DNA from: SHZL01 sp963708905
GTDB taxonomy: Bacteria > Pseudomonadota > Gammaproteobacteria > Xanthomonadales > SZUA-36
Assembly (NCBI GenBank): GCA_963708905.1
Contig: CAVPUV010000081.1
Span: 124,001 to 188,000 of the forward strand
Direction: 5' to 3'
DNA: 64,000 nucleotides
Shown here: positions 42,932 to 50,759 of the stretch, one piece after another
Numbering within the stretch: position 1 is the stretch's first letter
Layout of the letters: every line of letters begins with the position of its first letter
The notes under the pieces: generated by a model
The model's input: the letters and a program-made list of their open reading frames with translations, nothing else
Database searches by the model: none
What the model was told of the DNA's origin: nothing
Program-made: the position numbers and the translations under genes

Positions 42932-44371
42932 TTAGCGCTTCACGTATTTATAACGCTCGCCAAGGCGCTGCAGGCAGGCACTGAACGTGCGGCTGATCTG
43001 CGTGGTATTGCGAATGCGCTCGATCCTGGGCCAGGTAGCACGGCGGCCAGCCTCGATCAACCGCCTGGCATCCGCCTCACTGGCATTGGCGAACACCTTG
43101 CTCATGCTCAGTTCGCTGCGTCCCGGGGAGATGGTGATATCGCCGCTGTAGGTCTGCCCCACAATGGCATGGGCCTTCTTGATGATCGAACTCAGTCCCG
43201 GTACATCGAAATACCGGTGTACCAGATCCAGAACATGTTCGACCTGCAGCATCGGGCCTTTGACGATCACGTCCTGCAGAAATGGAAACAAGCCGGTCTT
43301 TTCCGCGTCGTCGTTGAGGAACGGTACGACATGGGGGTTGGTCTGGCTGACGATGTAATGGTTGACGTTGTGCAGGCGGTTGACCTTCTCTTTGGGAATG
43401 TCCTCGTGCACTGAACCGTCGATCCAACGGCTTTGCGGCATGTAGGGGACCGATTTTCCGGCGTAATTGCGCGCTCGCAATTGCACCGGGGGAAACAGTC
43501 CCGGGATGGCACTGGATGCCAGCGCCGCTTGCCGGATCAGCGCATTGGGCGAAGTCAGATAGTTGAGCAGCCTGGGGAACTGGTGCGGCTCGGCCGGTGA
43601 AACCGAAATATTCAGGATGCGGCCGGTTTTTTCATAGGCCTCGATAAAGGTCAGATCCTGGATGTTGCGTTTGATTGACTGGATCAGCTGTTTGGGATCG
43701 AACAGGCCTTCACCCTTCAGCACATCGCTGAGTCCATAAACGCGCATCCATTGATATTTCAGTTTGTCTGGCTTGAGCACCTGTCTCAATTCCGCATCGC
43801 TGTGTGTTGCCAGAAAACCACCGACCACAGCGCCTGCACTGGCGCCGGTGATCACCTGGGGCAGCAAAGATTGCTTCATCAACTCCTCGATCACCCCGAT
43901 GTGGAACAGCCCCAGGGAAGCGCCACCGCTGAGCAACAGCGCCGAACGGCCGAAACTGCGCGCGGCACGGTTGAAAAAGCGTCGCTTGCGCGATGGCGGC
44001 AAAATCTTCACATCGCTGTCGCACAGGAGATTCAGCGCGGCAGTGACCTCATCGAGGTAATCGTTGATCAGTTGCTTGGTGCCATAGCGCGCCTGCTGAT
44101 ACAACACCGGATTGGCCATGTTGCCGAGGTTGCCGTGCAATTCCTCGCGTAGGCGGAACACCAGTTGGTCGTAGTCCTTCCTGCGCCGCAGCCGGTGCAA
44201 CAGAACCGCGCGGGAGTCGATCAGCTGAAAATCGTACTCCGCTGATTCCTTTTCCTGGCGCCACTGGTCTTTCCCTTCCAAGTGATCCAGTGCTTTTGCA
44301 GCTTGCAGCCATTCAGCATAGCTGCTGGCAGCGGCCATTGCGTTTTCGTGTTTGCGGGATGCGGAGCTCAT
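42932..44371 (-). CDS. Patatin-like phospholipase with DUF3336 N-terminus
   Basis: A 479-residue protein. The N-terminal half resembles the DUF3336 region of fungal triacylglycerol lipases and bacterial relatives; the patatin domain has the oxyanion SGGASLGLFHIGV, the nucleophile GASAG (GxSxG) and the dyad Asp in WIDGSVHED. No signal peptide, so it should act on membrane lipids from the cytoplasm. It lies at the left edge of a lipid-related block that includes an acyltransferase, Lpt permeases and ceramide genes. Confidence 0.85.
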   Translation of the reverse strand: MSSASRKHENAMAAASSYAEWLQAAKALDHLEGKDQWRQEKESAEYDFQLIDSRAVLLHRLRRRKDYDQLVFRLREELHGNLGNMANPVLYQQARYGTKQLINDYLDEVTAALNLLCDSDVKILPPSRKRRFFNRAARSFGRSALLLSGGASLGLFHIGVIEELMKQSLLPQVITGASAGAVVGGFLATHSDAELRQVLKPDKLKYQWMRVYGLSDVLKGEGLFDPKQLIQSIKRNIQDLTFIEAYEKTGRILNISVSPAEPHQFPRLLNYLTSPNALIRQAALASSAIPGLFPPVQLRARNYAGKSVPYMPQSRWIDGSVHEDIPKEKVNRLHNVNHYIVSQTNPHVVPFLNDDAEKTGLFPFLQDVIVKGPMLQVEHVLDLVHRYFDVPGLSSIIKKAHAIVGQTYSGDITISPGRSELSMSKVFANASEADARRLIEAGRRATWPRIERIRNTTQISRTFSACLQRLGERYKYVKR

Positions 44372-44463
44372 TGCCGTATGTTACATGGTGGTAAAATCCA
44401 GCGGCAGCATTTCGCGTTTAAAACGGCACTTATCTGGTTTTTGCTATGGTGTACCATGCGCCC

Positions 44464-45612
44464 ATGAATGCAGCTGATATGAGTCAAATTAGGGTACAGG
44501 AAGTCTCCGGTGAGGACATGCTGGAGGCGTTCATCCGCGTGCCCTGGTCTGTTTATGTCGATGATCCCAACTGGGTGCCGCCACTGTTGATGGAGCGCAG
44601 GGAGGCGCTGTCCGCGAAAAACCCGTTTTTCCAGCACGCCGAGTGGCAGGCCTGGATTGCCTACCAGGACGATCTTCCCGTCGGGCGCATATCAGCGCAG
44701 ATCGACCACTTGTATCTCGAAACCCATGACGGCGCTACCGGTTTTTTTGGCCTGATCGAAGCACCGGATGATCCCGCGGTATTTGCCGCGCTGTTCGAGG
44801 CGGCAGAAAGCTGGCTCAGAAAGAAAGGCATGACACGGGTGCTGGGTCCGTTCAACCTGGGCATCAACCAGGAAATGGGCCTGCTGGTAGATGGCTTCGA
44901 TACGCCGCCTTACGTTATGACGGGTCATGCCCGGCCCTACTACGGAGCGGCTATTGAGGCGCTGGGTTATGCACCGGAGCAGGACACTCTGGCTTACGAG
45001 GTGACCCCGGAAAGATTCGCCATGCCGGAAACCATGAAGAAACTCCTGCAGCGTCAGGCGCACCGGATCCGCAGCAGGGTGTTTGACAAGAGCAAGCGTG
45101 CTGAAGATCTCGAAGCCATGCGCACTATTTTCAATGACGCGTGGTCCGGCAACTGGGGATTTGTGCCGTTTACCGAAGCTGAATTCACGGCTGTTGGCAA
45201 GGAATTGCTGATGCTGGTGCCGGCTGAGTTCATTCGCATCGCCGAGGTGGACGGCAGGCCTGCGGCGTTCATTGTGATGCTGCCCAATGTCAACGAAGCC
45301 ATAGCCGATCTCAACGGCCGATTACTGCCGTTTGGCTGGGCCAAACTGGTCTGGCGGCTGAAAGTTCGATCGCCGAAAACTGCCCGCATCGCGCTGATGG
45401 GTGTACGGCAGGTCTACCAGTTCACCCGGCTGGGCCCAGCGCTGGCATTTTTGACCATCGAAGCGCTCGAACAACCCGCCAGGCGGGTGGGCATTGAATG
45501 CGTCGAAATGTCATGGATCCTGGAGAACAACCACGGCATGCGCAATATCATAGAACGTGTCGGCGGCAAAATTAGCAAGCGCTACCGCATGTACAGCAAG
45601 GGACTGACTTGA
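44464..45612 (+). CDS. GNAT-fold acyltransferase (YghO-like), possible ceramide synthase
   Basis: A 382-residue cytoplasmic protein without signal or helices. VRVPWSVYVDDPNWVPPLLMERREALSAKNPFF and GFFGLIEAPDDPAVFAALFEAAESWL plus GPFNLGINQEMGLLVDGFDTPPYVMTGH are the marks of a two-lobed GNAT-like family often named YghO. Bacterial ceramide synthase (bCerS) of Caulobacter is a GNAT-type acyltransferase with unclear annotation, and the sphingoid genes lie 5 kb downstream, so this is my candidate for the N-acylation step; this is inference from context. ATGs at 44446 and 44464 are both possible. The stop touches the palindrome at 45612. Confidence 0.7.
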   Translation: MNAADMSQIRVQEVSGEDMLEAFIRVPWSVYVDDPNWVPPLLMERREALSAKNPFFQHAEWQAWIAYQDDLPVGRISAQIDHLYLETHDGATGFFGLIEAPDDPAVFAALFEAAESWLRKKGMTRVLGPFNLGINQEMGLLVDGFDTPPYVMTGHARPYYGAAIEALGYAPEQDTLAYEVTPERFAMPETMKKLLQRQAHRIRSRVFDKSKRAEDLEAMRTIFNDAWSGNWGFVPFTEAEFTAVGKELLMLVPAEFIRIAEVDGRPAAFIVMLPNVNEAIADLNGRLLPFGWAKLVWRLKVRSPKTARIALMGVRQVYQFTRLGPALAFLTIEALEQPARRVGIECVEMSWILENNHGMRNIIERVGGKISKRYRMYSKGLT

Positions 45613-45645
45613 ACCCGGAAAGTCCATGTATGGACTTTCCGGGTT
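45612..45645. repeat. Palindromic repeat, same terminus as the 33.5-kb element
   Basis: AACCCGGAAAGTCCAT and its exact complement separated by two bases. The first base is the last base of the acyltransferase TGA. A 14-base core is shared with the termini of the 163-bp element at 33521-33683, so the two belong to one family; this copy is the collapsed form with no interior. It could also act as a terminator hairpin although no T-run follows. Confidence 0.7.
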
Positions 45646-45658
45646 GAACCCGCTTATC

Positions 45659-46186
45659 TTATTCCTGTGGGTCCACGTCAATCTGTACGCCCGTTTGTCC
45701 CTCGGTGCGAAAACGGTCGGTCCTGATGTCATACTCAATTCGCTCGCTGAGCAGAACGTTGTCGCCCTCGGTCAGGCGGGCGGCTCCGTTCAGCAGCATC
45801 AGAGCGGATTCCCGCTCATAGAGCATTTCCTGTGCTTCTGCCTGTATGGTTTCCACCCCTTCACTCGTGGTTTGAGACACGCTGAGACGAGCGGGTGATC
45901 CCTCCAGCACCAACCGGTCCGGATCGTTGAGCTCGCCATACAGGGTGGCGCGGTCTGCACTCAACACCATGTCGCCCACGCGCATTTCAAAATGGCCGGC
46001 AAAATGCAAGGTATCCGGTTCAATAGCTTCCCAGGCCCGATCCGCGTGGAGCGCAACCATGTCTTCGCTGGTGATGCTGAACTGTTGCTGGCCGTTGAGG
46101 CCGAAGGGCAGCAACAGTAACAGCGGCAACACGGCCAGCAAGCCGGGAATCGGGAGCGGGTTGTGCTTGCTGGCAGAATTTCGCAT
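45659..46186 (-). CDS. lptA: OstA/LptA-like periplasmic protein
   Basis: A 175-residue exported protein: hydrophobic signal (LLAVLPLLLLLPFGLNGQQ), then an OstA-type beta-jellyroll with repeated DMVLSADRATLYGELNDPDRLVLEG, EAQEMLYERESALMLLNG and LSERIEYDIRTDRFRTEG, as in LptA/LptC that bridge lipid from inner to outer membrane. I place the start at 46186; the frame is open for 83 more codons and an ATG at 46219 is possible. Divergent from an lptFG pair and not in the rpoN-lptB context of the usual LptA, so this is likely a second, dedicated copy. Confidence 0.75.
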   Translation of the reverse strand: MRNSASKHNPLPIPGLLAVLPLLLLLPFGLNGQQQFSITSEDMVALHADRAWEAIEPDTLHFAGHFEMRVGDMVLSADRATLYGELNDPDRLVLEGSPARLSVSQTTSEGVETIQAEAQEMLYERESALMLLNGAARLTEGDNVLLSERIEYDIRTDRFRTEGQTGVQIDVDPQE

Positions 46187-46355
46187 GCTTAGCCCGTATA
46201 TTGCATGAAGGATTTTCATAAATATGTTCAATTTGCAGTCCATCTTCATGCAATATGCGGCTTGGCCGGAAAGGTGGCAATGAATGTTTCGAATCATAAC
46301 AGGACCCGGGCCGGAGCATCCCGCAAAGACCCCGTTGCACCCGCACAATGAAACA

Positions 46356-47444
46356 ATGATGATGATCATCGATCGATACATGGTGCGCGAAGTCGGACTG
46401 CCGTTCATTGCTGTCAGTGCGGTGCTGGTAATCATTTTCTCGACCTACAGCCTGACCAATTTCCTGGTGGATGCGAACGCTGGTCTGTTAATGGCAGGCG
46501 AAATCGTCCGGCTCACCGCATTGAGATCCTTGGTATCGCTGGATGTCCTGCTGCCGCTCAGTTTCTATTTTGCGGTGATGCTCGGCATGGGCCGCCTGTA
46601 CAGCGACTCCGAGATTTACGCAATGCGCAGCGGCGGCATCAGCGAGAAGCGCTTGATGCGGCCGGTCATGTTGCTCGCACTGGCGCTGGCCGTGTTGACC
46701 GGATTCCTGTCGGTTTCCGCTCGGCCATGGGCCTATCAGCGCAGCTATGGAATTCGTGCCCAGGCCAGTGCGACCTCGGAAGTAGACCGCATCCGCCCGG
46801 CGCGTTTCTACCAATTTGACGATTCAAAACGCACGGTATTCATCGAACACATAGATCGCAATGGACGCGACGTCAAAGGGGTGTTTATCCGTAGCCGCAA
46901 AGACAACGAACTGCAGATTATTACTTCGGTCAATGGCCGTCTCGATTACGAGCCACGGCCAGGGTATCACCGCTTGACACTGTTCGATGCCTTTGTCTAC
47001 AGGCGGATAGCGCAGGCACCGGATATGTTCGCCGAACTGGGTTCATTTTCGCTGTGGTTGCCGCTGGGTGAAGCGAAACCGGTGGGTTACAAAACCAAGG
47101 CCAGCACAACCCTTGAATTGAGTGCTGCCACTGACACGATAGATATAGCCGAATTCCAGTGGCGTCTGTCGACACCACTTTCGGCTCTGTTGCTGGCCCT
47201 GCTCGCCATTCCGCTCAGCCGTGGCCGCCCCCGCCAGGGGCGTTATGCCCGCATTTTGCTGGCACTGGTGATTTATGCGGTTTACTTCACTGTGCTGGAT
47301 GTGAGCAGAACCTGGGTGGAGCAGGGCAAAGCCGCCTATATCTGGTGGGTGCCTGCGGTCATGTTTCTGGTCGTAGGGACACTGTACGTGCCCTGGGTAA
47401 AGATCTACTACCGCAGCCTCAGTCACAGGACGAACAAGGCATGA
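46356..47444 (+). CDS. lptF: LptF/LptG-family permease (LptF position)
   Basis: A 362-residue YjgP/YjgQ-family protein. It starts MMMIIDRYMVREVGLPFIAVSAVLVIIF, the typical LptF opening, has helices at the N-terminus, about 60-80 and 95-115, a periplasmic jellyroll (VDRIRPARFYQFDDSKRTVFIEHID) and three C-terminal helices (FQWRLSTPLSALLLALLAIPLSRGRPRQGRY). The first ATG of an ATGATGATG run is chosen. It overlaps lptG by four bases. LptFG with LptB extract LPS from the inner membrane; no lptB or pepA is adjacent. Confidence 0.85.
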   Translation: MMMIIDRYMVREVGLPFIAVSAVLVIIFSTYSLTNFLVDANAGLLMAGEIVRLTALRSLVSLDVLLPLSFYFAVMLGMGRLYSDSEIYAMRSGGISEKRLMRPVMLLALALAVLTGFLSVSARPWAYQRSYGIRAQASATSEVDRIRPARFYQFDDSKRTVFIEHIDRNGRDVKGVFIRSRKDNELQIITSVNGRLDYEPRPGYHRLTLFDAFVYRRIAQAPDMFAELGSFSLWLPLGEAKPVGYKTKASTTLELSAATDTIDIAEFQWRLSTPLSALLLALLAIPLSRGRPRQGRYARILLALVIYAVYFTVLDVSRTWVEQGKAAYIWWVPAVMFLVVGTLYVPWVKIYYRSLSHRTNKA

Positions 47445-48565
47445 ACCTGCTCGATCGTTACATCGCGCGGAATTTTCTGTTGGGCATGATTCCGGTGCTG
47501 CTTCTGTTGCTGGTGCTGTTCAGCTTCATGGCGCTGGCCGAAGCACTGGAGGATGTTGGCAAAGGCTTGTTCACACAATTCGACGCGTTCATGGTGGTGT
47601 TTTACACTGCCCCACGGCGCGTGGTCGACTTGTTGCCCGTGACAACGCTGCTGGGCGGTTTGTTCGGTTTGGGCATCATGGCCAACCACCAGGAATTGAT
47701 TGCGGCCCGTGTGGCAGGGATGTCACAAGCGCGCATGGCGTGGCCGATCCTGGTGCTGACAACGGCGCTGGTGCTGGTGGTCGTGTTGTTGCAGTCTTTC
47801 CTGATTCCGCAAAGTGAGCGCGCAGCCAACCGGCTGCGGGCACAGGCCCTGGTGGAAACCCCTATGGATGCGGGTGAGAACCTTGAATTCTGGACGCGCA
47901 GCGGCAACAACTATGTGCGTGTCAATGAGGTCCGCCTGGGTCGTTTGCTGAGTGATGTCGAAATTTACAACACCGATACCAGTGGCCGTTTCAAGCTTTT
48001 GATACAGGCACGCAGCGCGTTCATCGAGGGTGAAAATGACTGGCTGCTGCGTGATGTGATGCTGACCACGATTGACGGCCTGGTGGTGCACGAAGAGCAT
48101 CGCGCTGAACTGCGCTGGCCAGGTTTACTGAGTGCCGCGCAGGCCGCCGTTCTGGTGTTGCCATTGGAGGCGCTGGCGCCTCTGGATCTTTCCCGCCTGA
48201 TTGACTTCCAGCGCGAGAACGGACTCGATACCCAGCGTTATCGCGTGGTGTGGTGGCAGCAGATCAGCATCACACTGGCGATCATAGCCATGGGTTTTCT
48301 GGCGCTGCCTTTGTTGCAGGGTTCGATCCGCGCCACTTCCGCTGGCCAGCGCATGGTGCTGGGCGGCCTCGTGGGTATTGGTTTTTACCTGCTGCAGCAA
48401 TTTTCCGGGCACTTTGCCGGACTGTTTAACCTGAACCCGCCCAGCACCATCATGGCGCCAGCGGTGCTGCTTTTGCTGGCCGCCATATACGCGCAGTTTC
48501 TCGATGCCGGTCGCAAGCGGCGAGCGCTGCGGCGGGCACGTGCTCGTCAGCGGGTCAGAGTGTAA
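47441..48565 (+). CDS. lptG: LptF/LptG-family permease (LptG position)
   Basis: A 374-residue partner permease: NLLDRYIARNFLLGMIPVLLLLLVLFSFMALAEALEDVGKG is the LptG opening, followed by two helices (VVDLLPVTTLLGGLFGLGIMANHQELIAARVAGMSQARM), a periplasmic jellyroll and C-terminal helices ending in a basic tail. The start overlaps lptF (ATGA). Its last eleven bases overlap the convergent phosphoesterase stop. Function as a second lipid exporter is inferred from location beside the ceramide genes. Confidence 0.86.
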   Translation: MNLLDRYIARNFLLGMIPVLLLLLVLFSFMALAEALEDVGKGLFTQFDAFMVVFYTAPRRVVDLLPVTTLLGGLFGLGIMANHQELIAARVAGMSQARMAWPILVLTTALVLVVVLLQSFLIPQSERAANRLRAQALVETPMDAGENLEFWTRSGNNYVRVNEVRLGRLLSDVEIYNTDTSGRFKLLIQARSAFIEGENDWLLRDVMLTTIDGLVVHEEHRAELRWPGLLSAAQAAVLVLPLEALAPLDLSRLIDFQRENGLDTQRYRVVWWQQISITLAIIAMGFLALPLLQGSIRATSAGQRMVLGGLVGIGFYLLQQFSGHFAGLFNLNPPSTIMAPAVLLLLAAIYAQFLDAGRKRRALRRARARQRVRV

Positions 48566-49448
48566 AGCTCCAGTGCTTTTCGTCGGCCAGGGCGAAGCGG
48601 GTCCCATCCGCAGCAATGGTCTTCAGACGCATATGAATACTCCAGCTTTGCCGCCCGCCGTGCAGAGACGGATCGACATCAAAAATGCGAAAAGAGGCCT
48701 GATTGACACTGGCAGCGGAAGCGGTGCAAAACACGCGCGTGGCGCCTTCGGTCACTTCCAAGTTACGATGCTGGTGGCCACACCATACCAGCGCGGGTTG
48801 CTGTGCAGAGATCAGCGCCTTGAGCGTGTGGACTTCCTTCAGTGCCTTGCGCCAGGGGCTCATATGCGGCAACGGCGGATGGTGGATGGCAAGGCAAGGC
48901 ATACGACCCGATTCGCGAGTTTGCTGCAGCACGCGGGCAAGGCGCGTGAACTGGTCCCTTCCCAGCGCGCCGCGGGCGGAAAAAATCGGCGTCACGCAAG
49001 CAGAGGAAACACCGATCAGGCGCACCAGCCCCAGTTCCCTGGTGAAAGGATAAGCCGAAGTCGACGAATCCGGCACACCGTTGGCGGCTGTGGGCAGGAC
49101 GAAATTCCAATGATGGCGCAGCGCCTTCCAGGAGTCGCGAGCGTAGACATCATGATTGCCGGGAACAAAAAAAACCTGCTGCTGCGGCGCCAGTTCGGCG
49201 AGCCAGCTGCTGACTTCACGGATCTCTTGCTCCAATCCGATCTGTATGAGATCGCCGGACAGGATCAACTGGTCGGCCGCTTCAGCACGTACTGCTGTAG
49301 TCAGAAGCTCCAATGTCTCGCGCCGGTATATCATTTGCCGTTTATATGTCCATGACAGGTAACCCGATCGTCTTTTGCCACGCAAGGCGCGAAAGGTTTG
49401 ACCTGCGAGCGAGCTCAAGTGTGGATCGGTCAAATGAATGAGACGCAT
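48555..49448 (-). CDS. Metallophosphoesterase
   Basis: A 297-residue calcineurin-like phosphoesterase. All metal-binding motifs are visible: LTDPHL (Asp, His), LSGDLIQIG (GD), FFVPGNHDVYARD (GNHD), IHHPPLP and WCGHQHRNL (GHxH). The LSWTYKRQM insertion resembles the class that includes UDP-diacylglucosamine and other membrane-lipid pyrophosphatases or phosphodiesterases, but no substrate can be fixed. It has no signal peptide. Its neighbours suggest removal of a phosphate or nucleotide from a lipid intermediate. Confidence 0.85.
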   Translation of the reverse strand: MRLIHLTDPHLSSLAGQTFRALRGKRRSGYLSWTYKRQMIYRRETLELLTTAVRAEAADQLILSGDLIQIGLEQEIREVSSWLAELAPQQQVFFVPGNHDVYARDSWKALRHHWNFVLPTAANGVPDSSTSAYPFTRELGLVRLIGVSSACVTPIFSARGALGRDQFTRLARVLQQTRESGRMPCLAIHHPPLPHMSPWRKALKEVHTLKALISAQQPALVWCGHQHRNLEVTEGATRVFCTASAASVNQASFRIFDVDPSLHGGRQSWSIHMRLKTIAADGTRFALADEKHWSFTL

Positions 49449-49495
49449 GCCTTAAATGCCTTGCCTGAAGTTGGCCGTTTGTGAGATTGTCAGGT

Positions 49496-49504
49496 TGGTA
49501 TAAT
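49496..49504 (+). promoter_or_regulatory. Extended -10 promoter before the Tam41-like gene
   Basis: TGG-TATAAT: a perfect -10 with the TG extension, start near 49511; the -35 (CGTTTG) is poor, as is usual for extended -10 promoters. Confidence 0.5.
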
Positions 49505-49630
49505 CGCCATTACACCGGCATTGGCGCCGTTCCTTGAACTATAACATGACGATATTCGCCCCTGTGTTGCACAAAGGAAGTGTCGGCAATGGTCTGCCCG
49601 CCTTATCTTCCTGCCTGTTCGGAGAAAACC

Positions 49631-50578
49631 ATGGCGCCTGCGGGAGCTGAAGCCCTGCATGATTTGGTGGCCGGACAGATCGCTGCCGCCTGCAACTGGC
49701 CTGATGACCAACGCGACGGACTGTTGCAGGCCATCCGGCAACGATTCGGTGCGGGTGTGCAGGCCATCCTGATTTATGGCTCCTATCTGCGCGGCAAGCG
49801 CGATACGCTGCTCGACTTCTACGTACTGCTGGACGATTACGCGGCCATGCGGTCGCCGTGGCAAGCCGCATTGGCCTGGATGCTGCCGCCCAATGTCTAT
49901 CAGGTGCGTTACGCCAGCCCGCCGCAGGAGTCCCGTGCCAAATTTGCCTTGATGACGCTGGACCGCTTTGAGTATGCGCTACAGCATGATTTCCATTCCT
50001 ATTTCTGGGCTCGTTTCGCACAACCCAGCGGTCTTTTGTACTGCCGCGATGAAACCGTCCGGCAACGGCTTGTCGCTGCAATCGGCCAGGCGGCCAGCAC
50101 CTTTGTGCGGCGCGTGGTGCCGCGTCTGCCGGATCGGTTCGATGCCGCTGATCTGGTACGTTACGGTCTCTCTCTGACCTATCAGTGCGAGCTGCGTTCG
50201 GAACCACCGGACCACGTTGAAGCCTTGTATGGTCACAATGAGGCGTATTACCAGGTGATGGTGGCGGCGCTTGCATCCGCGGGATTGGGCTATCGGGCTG
50301 CCAATCACTCGGATGGGTACCGGAACGAAACGAGTCCAGGGGCAAGACGCCTGGCGGCGATCAGTTGGCGGCTGAGGCGTCTGTACGGCAAGCTGCTTTC
50401 TGTGCTGCGTCTGCTCAAGGCCATTCTGACTTTTGCCGGCGGTTTTGACTACCTGCTGTGGAAAATAGGCCGTCATTCCGAAGTCATCATAGAACCGACC
50501 CCGCGACAGCGTAAATACCCGCTGATCTTTGCCTGGCCCTTGCTGTGGCGATTGTATCGCCGCGGCGCATTTCGTTGA
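49631..50578 (+). CDS. Tam41/Mmp37-like nucleotidyltransferase
   Basis: A 315-residue protein. ILIYGSYLRGKRDTLLDFYVLLDD has the nucleotidyltransferase GS ... DxD layout and resembles the YGSGVF ... DFIFVVDDP block of Tam41 (mitochondrial CDP-diacylglycerol synthase); FHSYFWARFAQPSGLLY aligns with its YxAGRxxKPV segment. The C-terminal region (KLLSVLRLLKAILTFAGGFDYLLWKIGRHS) is amphipathic, as in peripheral membrane enzymes. A cytidylyltransferase acting on a phosphorylated lipid is the best guess. Starts at 49589 (AAGGAAG upstream) or 49631 (GGAG upstream) are both plausible. Read towards the ceramide genes from the other strand. Confidence 0.6.
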   Translation: MAPAGAEALHDLVAGQIAAACNWPDDQRDGLLQAIRQRFGAGVQAILIYGSYLRGKRDTLLDFYVLLDDYAAMRSPWQAALAWMLPPNVYQVRYASPPQESRAKFALMTLDRFEYALQHDFHSYFWARFAQPSGLLYCRDETVRQRLVAAIGQAASTFVRRVVPRLPDRFDAADLVRYGLSLTYQCELRSEPPDHVEALYGHNEAYYQVMVAALASAGLGYRAANHSDGYRNETSPGARRLAAISWRLRRLYGKLLSVLRLLKAILTFAGGFDYLLWKIGRHSEVIIEPTPRQRKYPLIFAWPLLWRLYRRGAFR

Positions 50579-50604
50579 AACAGGCGTTGAAACAGGGGCT
50601 ATAT

Positions 50605-50759
50605 AGTACGCATCCGGAAATGGATGCACGCTCACGCGGCACAGGGAAGTGCCGCCATTTTCAATGACGTCAGTCATTGAAAATGAGAGCGAAGCAAAAC
50701 CACGCTTTTGCTTCGCGATTCCATAAACGGGCTGGGATGCCCGTTTATGGACAGACACT
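50605..50759 (+). repeat. 155-bp five-hairpin repeat, copy 1
   Basis: First of four copies (also 52243, 58156, 59433). Reading in this orientation: GCATCC hairpin, GCGGCAC/GTGCCGC hairpin, a long CATTTTCAATGAC/GTCATTGAAAATG hairpin, GCGAAGCAAAA/TTTTGCTTCGC, and CCATAAACGGG/CCCGTTTATGG. The ends AGTACGCATCC and GGACAGACACT form an imperfect 11-bp inverted repeat. No coding capacity. Its right end contributes two bases of the serine palmitoyltransferase stop codon. Confidence 0.85.

Noticed and set aside
46187..46435. Long N-terminal extension of the LptA-like protein
   Set aside because: The extra residues overlap the divergent lptF start region and precede a good signal peptide at 46186, so they are unlikely to be translated.
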